A stretch of DNA of 20,940 bases from assembly GCA_964567665.1 (NCBI GenBank), contig CAZMNN010000043.1, positions 1 through 20,940 on the forward strand, given 5' to 3'. The translations under genes and the position numbers were made by a program. The notes beneath the pieces were generated by a model. It ran no database searches and was not told where the DNA came from. It saw only the letters and a list, made by a program, of their open reading frames with translations. Shown one piece after another: positions 15,901 through 20,940 of this stretch (its first letter is position 1; every line of letters starts with the position of its first letter). The DNA comes from UBA1731 sp964567665. GTDB taxonomy: Bacteria > Verrucomicrobiota > Kiritimatiellia > RFP12 > UBA1067.

Positions 15901-16077
15901 GAGCTTGTCGCGGAATCGTTCGACACTGCCGCCGGAGACATAGCGGTTGCGCTTGACGGGCAGTGGCTGGAGTCGTTCAAGTCGTTCAAGGGGCGTCCGA
16001 TACGTGTGAAGACCGCCATCGTAAAGGGACACGTCCTTGCGTCCTGCTTCGTGCCGGAGACGTTCTTTGCGGTCTGA
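12961..16077 (+). CDS. Multidomain AT-like / dehydratase-like / Sfp-type phosphopantetheinyl transferase protein
   Basis: 1038 residues. Residues about 100-345 resemble a PKS acyltransferase: GFSGGD (201-206) replaces GHSxGE, keeping Ser203; the FPGQGSQ loop reads LSGGFAF (108-114); TFVEVGPRSVLTSLV (322-336) is typical. I do not find the SHxxHS segment with the catalytic His. An Ala/Arg-rich linker (about 436-456) stands where related synthases carry ACP and ketoreductase. Residues about 485-780 look like a double hot-dog dehydratase (ADHKLRG 506-512, EIYPERL 627-633), but the second-half motif LLSVIADGFALW (680-691) lacks the expected Asp. Residues about 815-1038 are an Sfp-type PPTase with intact GKPH (882-885), ISH (902-904), GVDVE (920-924) and WCAKEAVSK (961-969), which loads 4'-phosphopantetheine onto carrier proteins. 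The DH-PPTase tail resembles enediyne-type synthases. Its ATG overlaps the pseudo-KS stop. Confidence 0.85.
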   Translation: MTFIHGDFAPSELVIVRAADRAALAAELNRVCSFLEQAPSAPLKDVAYTCSRSQGRFVVAVVAQTVEDLRTRLTFAASRIAAGARRIRDKSGTYFEAEPHGGKLAFVLSGGFAFYPDMLCDLAILFPECRGAFDELEEALSGIGQFSPASFVFPPAAYYRRDADVFSAGGYAESLVSVYSASIAIARLFAACGVTPEGLSGFSGGDLGALAISGAFGAFQRPERLSFLKDMYLLSRKIVVGMPAPSGMSLDLEWLGKFKSDFRKFAKAWVKKAASIPVYSCTAAAPLSDKPRCSRDEAALIWTEPLRFEDTIRRMHTDGYGTFVEVGPRSVLTSLVKDALRGGEFSAISSNTIHRPGLVQFQHALAQLAALGVGVDPTPLFRGRQTRFLDWSSPLTVEVKADSVLRLSRRFPQISIPGGDPSMFAGERAVAGPSKPGARARARAAAAARERRQRQLDFGTRFPLVSDAETVSQNTGESVEIVKTFSVDDDPFFADFAIGTSQISYADHKLRGYTLLALPVAAEIMAELAAQLVPSRRLVAMDNLQSSSSIAFVDDRLRITVRAERIPSANPQKAVVRATIREDRPNASVTSPACLATFTFAEDAPERAAFVPEPLANARSVHWTDNEIYPERLDSGRGLQCIRKADLWSEGGIDYEIEVPRLDGAVTYTSLPQWEIDPRLLSVIADGFALWRSHKRFEGAFSLAFRLRHLSLHAPSFKEGMHLKCYLRIQDGTVNSQIADIRVSDGNGALMLELDGYEELTERVPVEYCRTVLSPSESYLTQPFANEILGAPATAIASAMVTDIPYSIFERNSELWLKTMSHIVLCKGERRAFREMPGTVQRRTEWLFGRIVAKEAVRRFLKENYQARWSSADIQIWADDQGKPHAIGAWSDNLKTRLDLAISHTRDFIVAVVASNARVGVDVELASRDLSEEFTNGVFSKEELELAAESSDAPSTLIRFWCAKEAVSKALGTGIRYSPKELVAESFDTAAGDIAVALDGQWLESFKSFKGRPIRVKTAIVKGHVLASCFVPETFFAV

Positions 16078-16167
16078 TGTCATCTTGCCGATGCGTTGCG
16101 GAACGGGAGGGGCGAAGAATTGGCAGTTGAAAGGGTGACGTGAATGGGGACAATGAAGGGAGAGACG

Positions 16168-18315
16168 ATGAGAAAGAAATTGATGTGCGCGGCAATGGTG
16201 GCCACCGTGATGCTCTGCGGGGTGGTGAGGGCCGAAATAACGGAGTTCCGGGATTCAATGGCGTATGCCGCTGAAGGGTTCGGTGTGCGGCGGAATTTCT
16301 ACCAGTCTGGACGCATTTCCGTGAAGGTTGCCGACATTGCGGGAATCTTTGAGGTGAACTACGTCGGGCGACAGCCGCATACGGCAAGGCGGTTCTATTC
16401 GTCGAACGAGAACTGCACGTGGGGACGTTTTCTTGTGCCGCAGGTCATCGTTGACGGTGTGCGTTACCGCCTCGAATATCGCAGCACCACGCACTATCCA
16501 TTCGGATACCGCAGCGAATGTACCCTTGGTGGCGTGAAGCTTCGCCACGAGCTTGTCCTCGACTCAAACGCCATATTTCGCAGGATAACGGTTCTCGACA
16601 ATCCGAAAGGAGTGGATGTCCGTGCCGTTGCCGTGCAGATGAATCCGGGCATGAATGGCGTCACTCTCCGCATGAACGCCGCTCGTGATGGTCTTGAGGG
16701 AGAGCGGACAGACAGCGGAATCGCCACTGTGTTTCGCATCGGAAGCGCCAATCCTGCACGGCTGCCGCTCAACGACCGTCCGGTGAACAACCTTGCGTTC
16801 AAGCGCGAAGGCGGAACGCAGGGTTGCCGGTTTGACTTGATTGAGACGTATTCGGCCAAGGAGCATCTGTTCTATGCGGTGTTCGATCCGAAGGATGGTG
16901 AAAATCTCTCGTCTTCACGGATCGATCGCGTGTTCGCCGATTTCGAGGCTCGTCACACGAGTGATGCCAGATTCTCGACCGGCGATGCAATCCTTGACGG
17001 AACGCTCGGTGCGATTGCGCCGTTCTCCGCCATGTTCGAGGTGGACAAATGCGGCGCATTCCGTGCGTCTCCAACATATTGGGTGTGGGGATGGGACGCG
17101 ATGGTTCATGCCGGAATTCTTCCTCTTGTCGGACGAGCAGAGGAGGTGCGCAGGATGCTTGGATTCTTCCGTGATACGGCCGATCCGTCTCGCGGAATAC
17201 TCCATGCGTACCCCACCGTATTTGCGGCAGATGGTGGAGCGGCGACAGGTCAGGAGTCTGTTTCGCCAGGAGAGTCCTACACGCTCGCGTATGGTGTGCA
17301 GCTGTTCTACGTAATCCTTCTTCACGATTATGTCGCCCTCACCGGCGATTGTGCTGCGAAGGCGGAGTTTCTTCCGTTCGCGAAGTCACTCGTTGAACGC
17401 GCCCGCGCAAGCGTGAAGGGCGGCGGGCATCTCCTGCGCCAGTACGGCTTCTTCCCTGACAATCCGTATGCGGTTGGACATAAACTGGACGACATTTCTC
17501 TCATCAACAATGCAATCTACCTTCAGGGGCTTCGCGCCTGGTCTGCGATGACGGGCGAGGGCGCGGACGATGCGGACGCCGTGGAGCGCGAACTTGTCGA
17601 GAAGCTATGGGATGGACGCGAAGGGTGGTGGAGCGATTCGTGGGACGTCGTTGGCGGCAAAAGACGGACTCATTACCCTGTTTACGGGTGCTTCCGCGTT
17701 TCGCTGTTCGGGGATGATCCTGCACCATCGTCCCCGCAGTCGCGGGCGGAGTATCTCAAGTCGCATTTCATGAACGGAAATTTTCTTGCGATGTTTGCGC
17801 CCGGAACGCTGTCGCATCTATCTGACGGCAACCAGCTCGGAAGCTATTATCCTGTGACCGACCGCAGCTACTGGTGGACGATGAATGCGGCGGGGCGTAC
17901 GGACGTACTTGCCGACTGGCGGCGGATTCTGACCGCCCATGGCCGCGTACTTACGTATCCGGAGGGGCAGACGTCGGATGTGATCAACAACGCCCCGGCA
18001 ACCTATTCGGATGAACTCGGCAATAAGCAGTTCTTCGCGATGAAGGGATGGCTTGTCGATGCGTTCGAGCTTAATTTCGGAATGCGCTGGAGCGAAAAGG
18101 GGCTGACGTTCCACGCAATCGGCGACGGTACGCCGTTTGCCGCCGAGAACCTGACGCTCCGTGGCAGGTCACTCTCAATCCGCCGAAGAGGGTGCGGAAA
18201 CGCCGCGACATATGTCTTGAACGGCAAGCGTCTTGACTGGTCGTTTGTCCCCTACACTGCGCTCGCGGCAGAGAACGTGCTGGAAATCACCTGTTCAGCG
18301 CCGAACTCAAAGTGA
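16168..18315 (+). CDS. Secreted (alpha/alpha)6-barrel glycoside hydrolase-like protein
   Basis: 715 residues from ATG 16168. A Sec signal peptide (MRKKLMCAAM..., cleavage likely after RA22) is followed by a beta-rich N-terminal domain (about 25-265), a helical barrel (about 270-640) and a short beta C-terminal domain (about 645-715). This order is known from GH65, GH78, GH95 and related clans. YWVWGWDAMVHAG (304-316), SPGESYTLAYG (366-376), DDISLINNAIYLQGL (441-455) and TYPEGQTSDVINN (596-608) look like barrel active-site loops; D310 and E369 are candidate acids. I cannot place it in a named GH family, and the substrate is unknown. The frame is open from 16144, but AAGGGAG (16156-16162) is correctly spaced only for 16168 and the signal peptide starts there. 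It ends 22 nt from the convergent ychF end. Confidence 0.75.
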   Translation: MRKKLMCAAMVATVMLCGVVRAEITEFRDSMAYAAEGFGVRRNFYQSGRISVKVADIAGIFEVNYVGRQPHTARRFYSSNENCTWGRFLVPQVIVDGVRYRLEYRSTTHYPFGYRSECTLGGVKLRHELVLDSNAIFRRITVLDNPKGVDVRAVAVQMNPGMNGVTLRMNAARDGLEGERTDSGIATVFRIGSANPARLPLNDRPVNNLAFKREGGTQGCRFDLIETYSAKEHLFYAVFDPKDGENLSSSRIDRVFADFEARHTSDARFSTGDAILDGTLGAIAPFSAMFEVDKCGAFRASPTYWVWGWDAMVHAGILPLVGRAEEVRRMLGFFRDTADPSRGILHAYPTVFAADGGAATGQESVSPGESYTLAYGVQLFYVILLHDYVALTGDCAAKAEFLPFAKSLVERARASVKGGGHLLRQYGFFPDNPYAVGHKLDDISLINNAIYLQGLRAWSAMTGEGADDADAVERELVEKLWDGREGWWSDSWDVVGGKRRTHYPVYGCFRVSLFGDDPAPSSPQSRAEYLKSHFMNGNFLAMFAPGTLSHLSDGNQLGSYYPVTDRSYWWTMNAAGRTDVLADWRRILTAHGRVLTYPEGQTSDVINNAPATYSDELGNKQFFAMKGWLVDAFELNFGMRWSEKGLTFHAIGDGTPFAAENLTLRGRSLSIRRRGCGNAATYVLNGKRLDWSFVPYTALAAENVLEITCSAPNSK

Positions 18316-18337
18316 TGCCGATACTGGATGGCGGTGT

Positions 18338-19459
18338 CTATTTGCTGAACAGGAATTCGACCACATCGCCGTCCTGCATCTCATACTCCTTGCCCTCAGG
18401 ACGCAAAGCACCTGCTGAACGGGCGCCTGATACGCCGCCGTGCTTCACATAGTCGTCGTACGACACCACTTCGGCGCGTATGAATCCCTTTTCGAAGTCC
18501 GTATGGATCACTCCCGCACATTGCGGGGCTTTCCATCCCATGCGGAACGTCCAGGCTCGAACCTCCTTCGGGCCGGCGGTGAAGTATGACGCAAGACCGA
18601 GGGTGCGATAAGCGAGCTTGATTGTGCGGTCGAGGGACGATTCCTCCAGTCCGTAGCTTGCAAGGAACTCTTTTGCCTCTTCGTCCGTAAGGCCGGCGAG
18701 ATCCGCCTCCATCTGTGCGCACACCACGACCATTTCGCATCCCTGCGCCTCCGCGTACTTCTTGAGCGCAGCGACGTGCGGATTTCCGTCGCCGGTCACG
18801 TTGTCATCGGCCACGTTGGCGCAGTATATAACTTTCTTGTCGGTGAGGAAGTGAAGGTCTTTCAGGACGGGAAGTATGGCATCGCCGTCCGCACGGGGGA
18901 AGCTCCGCACAGGCTTGCCCGCTTCAAGATGCGCGAGCAGAGCGGCGCAGGCCTCCGCCTCCGGACGAAGAGGGGGCTTCGCCTGAGCCTCCTTCTTGAT
19001 GCGGTCGTGGCGCTTGCGAAGCTGTTCCATGTCTGCAAGGATCAGCTCCGTCTCAATCACCTCTGCGTCATCAACTGGTGAGATGGGGGCGGACTTGTTT
19101 CCGCCCTCCTGCACATGGATGATGTCGTCGTTCTCGAAGCAGCGCACCACATGGAGGATGGCGTCACATTCGCGGATGTTTGCGAGAAACTTGTTGCCGA
19201 GTCCTTCGCCCTTCGATGCGCCTTTCACGAGACCGGCGATGTCGGTGAACTCCACCGTTGCGCGGATGATCTGTGCGGGGTTCACCATCTTGGCGAGCGT
19301 TTCAAGCCTGTCGTCCTGAACTTCTACGATTGCCGAATTCGGCTCAATCGTGCAGAACGGATAGTTCTCCGCCGCAGCCTGCTGCTTCTTTGTGAGAGCG
19401 TTGAACAGAGTGCTCTTGCCTACGTTCGGGAGACCTACGATACCTACGGAAAGACTCAT
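18338..19459 (-). CDS. ychF: Redox-regulated ATPase/GTPase YchF (OLA1 family)
   Basis: This 373-residue Obg-family P-loop protein binds ribosomes and typically prefers ATP. G1 GLPNVGKST (9-17) opens the nucleotide domain, FTDIAGLVKGASKGEGLGN supplies the switch region, and YCANVADDN stands in place of the canonical NKxD, as usual for this ATP-preferring family. A coiled helical segment follows, and the C terminus is a TGS domain ending in MQDGDVVEFLFSK. Length is typical (about 363). The ATG at 19459-19457 has GAAAGG eight bases upstream, and TATGGTATAAT lies 33 nt before the start. It is convergent with the glycosidase-like gene and monocistronic here. Confidence 0.97.
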   Translation of the reverse strand: MSLSVGIVGLPNVGKSTLFNALTKKQQAAAENYPFCTIEPNSAIVEVQDDRLETLAKMVNPAQIIRATVEFTDIAGLVKGASKGEGLGNKFLANIRECDAILHVVRCFENDDIIHVQEGGNKSAPISPVDDAEVIETELILADMEQLRKRHDRIKKEAQAKPPLRPEAEACAALLAHLEAGKPVRSFPRADGDAILPVLKDLHFLTDKKVIYCANVADDNVTGDGNPHVAALKKYAEAQGCEMVVVCAQMEADLAGLTDEEAKEFLASYGLEESSLDRTIKLAYRTLGLASYFTAGPKEVRAWTFRMGWKAPQCAGVIHTDFEKGFIRAEVVSYDDYVKHGGVSGARSAGALRPEGKEYEMQDGDVVEFLFSK

Positions 19460-19492
19460 GCATCCTACCTTTCAAATTGGATTTAAGGTCGT

Positions 19493-19503
19493 ATTATACC
19501 ATA
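19493..19503 (-). promoter_or_regulatory. Extended -10 promoter of ychF
   Basis: The minus strand reads TATGGTATAAT at 19503-19493, with -10 TATAAT at 19498-19493. A leader of roughly 26 nt would contain the GAAAGG ribosome site. No -35 match is visible at the expected distance. Confidence 0.75.
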
Positions 19504-19634
19504 TGCAAATTAATTGATTTTAGATTCGCCGATTTATTGAATGGTTTGTTGGGGCGGCGCTTTTCATCTCACGTAGAGGGCGCAGTGTGCGCTGAGTTTT
19601 TGGGATAGGATTATTGTTTTTTGGCCAGTCAATC

Positions 19635-19693
19635 CGCTATCCACTACCCACTACCATCTATCAGCTGCCATCTACCAACTGGCTACCAACTGG
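19635..19693. repeat. CTACCA-type degenerate tandem repeat, copy 1
   Basis: A low-complexity run of CTACC/CTATC/CTACCA units ends in a perfect 11-bp tandem duplication, CTACCAACTGG (19672-19682 and 19683-19693). It shares ACTACCATCTATC (19650-19662) with a second tract at 19781-19816. Confidence 0.7.
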
Positions 19694-19710
19694 TTTGTTG
19701 TTTTATTTAA

Positions 19711-19745
19711 CGCAAAGGGCGCAAAGAGACGCAAAGAACGCAAAG
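19711..19745. repeat. CGCAAAG tandem cluster, four units
   Basis: CGCAAAG occurs at 19711, 19720, 19730 and 19739, with a 9-10 nt period. Clusters of CGCAAAG or CGCAGAG are, to my knowledge, dispersed intergenic repeats in several environmental bacterial lineages. The units are too short and too close for a CRISPR array. Confidence 0.85.
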
Positions 19746-19780
19746 GTTTTTTACAAGATTTACCGGATTGTTTTTGTCTG

Positions 19781-19816
19781 TCTACCCGCTACCAACTACC
19801 ATCTATCCACCACCAT
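19781..19816. repeat. CTACCA-type degenerate tandem repeat, copy 2
   Basis: This second tract of CTACC/CTACCA units shares the 13-mer ACTACCATCTATC (19795-19807) with the tract at 19635-19693. The two lie on either side of the CGCAAAG cluster. Confidence 0.65.
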
Positions 19817-19907
19817 GTGATGCCACCCTAAATCTCTCTGCGCCCTCTACGTAAGATAAAACATCCTTCCCCACGCAAGTCGCGGAATCGAAAAACAATC
19901 TGTGCAT

Positions 19908-19918
19908 TATGGTATAAT
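19908..19918 (+). promoter_or_regulatory. Extended -10 promoter, leaderless start for the AAA-ATPase-like gene
   Basis: TATGGTATAAT has its -10 at 19913-19918. ATG 19926 begins just 7 nt after it with no Shine-Dalgarno, so transcription should begin at or next to the A of the start codon. Confidence 0.75.
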
Positions 19919-19925
19919 CGCACCC

Positions 19926-20940
19926 ATGAGACCGATAGCGACTACGACGAGCGATTTTGCGGACCTCCGCAGGAAGGGGTGCATCTACGTTGACAAGACG
20001 GCGTACTTCCACCGCCTCGTCACGGACGTGGGCACGAGCATGTTCTTCCTCGCACGTCCGCGCCGGTTCGGCAAGTCGCTCATGATCACCGCCTTGAAGG
20101 CGATCTTTCAGGGTCGGCGCGAGCTGTTCGACGGGCTGGCCATCGCGGAGACGGACTGGGCGTGGGAGAAGTGGCCCGTCCTGCACTTTGACTTCGGTGC
20201 CGTAGACACACCGGACATCGATGCGTTTGACCGGTCGTTCGTCTCCACGGTCAAGTGGTGTCTCAAGGACGCGGACTACCTCTACGACGACGCGCTGCCG
20301 GCGGGCGTCAACTTCGGCCAGGCCATCCAGTCCCTGTCCGTTGCGCACGGCGGGAGGGGCGTGGTCGTCCTGATTGACGAGTACGACGCGCCCGTCTCCC
20401 ACGTCCTTGACCGGCCGGAACTCGCCGAGGCAATCCGCGCACGACTGTCTGCGTTCTACACGGCGATGAAGTCCCGCACGGGCGACATCCGCTTCCTGAT
20501 GATGACGGGCGTGTCGAAGTTCACGAAGATGTCCGTGTTCTCGGCGCTCAACAACATCGTGGACGTGTCGATGCGCGACGAATACGCGACGATGCTCGGC
20601 TACACGGAGCAGGAACTTGACGCGAACTTCGACGAACACCTTCGCGCCCACGCGGTGAAGATGGGGCTTGACTACGACGCCTACCGCGCCGAGCTGCGGC
20701 GGTGGTACAACGGCTTCCGCTTCTCGCCGGACAGCCCGACGACGGTGTACAACCCGATCTCCGTCGCGCTCGCCCTTTCGGCGAAGGCTCCCGCCTTCCG
20801 CGCCACGTGGTCGTCGACGGGCCGTCCGTCCATGCTGATGAACTGCCTCAAGCGCGGCGACATGCTCGCCGTCGATCCCGACGGGACGAAGAAGGTCATG
20901 GAGAGCGAGTTCGACGTCACCGACCTGAAGAACCTGCGGC
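19926..20940 (+). CDS. AAA-ATPase-like / PD-(D/E)XK superfamily protein, 5' part (runs off window)
   Basis: 338 codons are visible with no stop before the window end. The N terminus (DFADLRRKGCIYVDKT, residues 10-25) followed by LARPRRFGKSLMI is the diagnostic start of the AAA-ATPase-like domain family (PF09820 type), with Walker A RRFGKS. Walker B is VVVLIDEYDAP. MMTGVSKFTKMSVFSALNN and RRWYNGFRF are further family blocks. These proteins usually end in a PD-(D/E)XK nuclease-like domain, which would lie beyond the window. Their function is not established; they often occur in many copies in gut and host-associated bacteria and have been linked loosely to mobile or defence functions. The ATG lacks a ribosome site and directly follows an extended -10. 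It adjoins the repeat element at 19561-19861. Confidence 0.9.
   Translation, partial: MRPIATTTSDFADLRRKGCIYVDKTAYFHRLVTDVGTSMFFLARPRRFGKSLMITALKAIFQGRRELFDGLAIAETDWAWEKWPVLHFDFGAVDTPDIDAFDRSFVSTVKWCLKDADYLYDDALPAGVNFGQAIQSLSVAHGGRGVVVLIDEYDAPVSHVLDRPELAEAIRARLSAFYTAMKSRTGDIRFLMMTGVSKFTKMSVFSALNNIVDVSMRDEYATMLGYTEQELDANFDEHLRAHAVKMGLDYDAYRAELRRWYNGFRFSPDSPTTVYNPISVALALSAKAPAFRATWSSTGRPSMLMNCLKRGDMLAVDPDGTKKVMESEFDVTDLKNLR

Larger units (their letters stand above)
19561..19861. repeat. ~300 bp intergenic repeat element with terminal inverted repeats
   Basis: The left end (19561-19585) and the inverted right end (19838-19861) match over about 24 bp with one mismatch and one inserted base. The inner 15 bp, ACGTAGAGGGCGCAG, are identical. 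Inside are two degenerate CTACCA-type tracts and a CGCAAAG repeat cluster. No transposase or credible gene lies between the ends and I see no target-site duplication. This occupies most of the 466-nt gap between ychF and the gene at 19926. It may be a miniature non-autonomous element, or a structured dispersed repeat. Confidence 0.6.

Noticed and set aside
16120..16154. Promoter before the glycosidase-like gene (TTGAAA, 16-nt gap, GACAAT)
   Set aside because: The -10 is poor, the predicted start would cut into the ribosome site, and it lacks the TGG extension seen at the other promoters.
19711..19745. Possible CRISPR array
   Set aside because: Units are 7 bp at a 9-10 nt period with no spacer-sized gaps and no cas genes.
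19614..19820. 68-codon open frame across the repeat element
   Set aside because: It is a translation of CTACCA and CGCAAAG repeats, has no ribosome site and ends inside the second repeat tract.

Overview
The window is about 20.9 kb of moderately GC-rich bacterial chromosome. The combination suggests a PVC-group bacterium (Kiritimatiellota, Lentisphaerota or Verrucomicrobiota): several Tat-exported Gfo/Idh/MocA oxidoreductases, a TIM-barrel 'sugar isomerase' with a Tat signal, dispersed CGCAAAG repeats, and a recurrent TATGGTATAAT promoter element. This assignment is inferred from gene content; no taxonomic marker is present.

Layout. (1) 1-52 is the 5' part of a tRNA-Ala(CGC) gene on the minus strand, cut by the window edge. 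(2) 230-3007 is a type II fatty acid synthesis operon, fabH-fabF-fabZ, with a plausible promoter before it and a hairpin-plus-T-run terminator after it; recJ (3072-4781) follows. (3) 4876-10434 is a transcription unit bounded by a strong extended -10 promoter and a strong terminator. It encodes four secreted proteins: a Gfo/Idh/MocA-like protein with a Sec-type signal, a Tat lipoprotein oxidoreductase, a Tat-exported xylose-isomerase-like TIM barrel, and a second Tat lipoprotein oxidoreductase. They look like an extracytoplasmic oxidation pathway for sugars, glycosides or polyols. (4) 10439-11587 is a secreted peptidoglycan amidase with a Lys/Ala/Pro-rich tail. (5) 11606-16077 is the most unusual part: a ketosynthase-like protein without the catalytic Cys and first His, translationally coupled to a 1038-residue protein of AT-like, dehydratase-like and Sfp-type phosphopantetheinyl transferase domains. 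The AT-like and DH-like parts have altered motifs, but the transferase looks intact. (6) 16168-18315 is a secreted (alpha/alpha)6-barrel glycosidase-like protein, convergent with ychF (18338-19459, minus). (7) 19460-19925 is non-coding and holds a ~300 bp element with ~24 bp terminal inverted repeats around CTACCA-type and CGCAAAG repeats. (8) 19926-20940 is the 5' part of an AAA-ATPase-like / PD-(D/E)XK family gene running off the window.

The TGGTATAAT extended -10 occurs in front of four protein genes, with a one-base variant (TGGTATATT) in front of the tRNA. At two of them (11606 and 19926) it lies only 9 and 7 nt from a start codon that has no Shine-Dalgarno sequence, so those mRNAs are probably leaderless. 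The strongest candidate for an undescribed system is the pseudo-ketosynthase / AT-DH-PPTase pair. The exported oxidoreductase cassette is the second.
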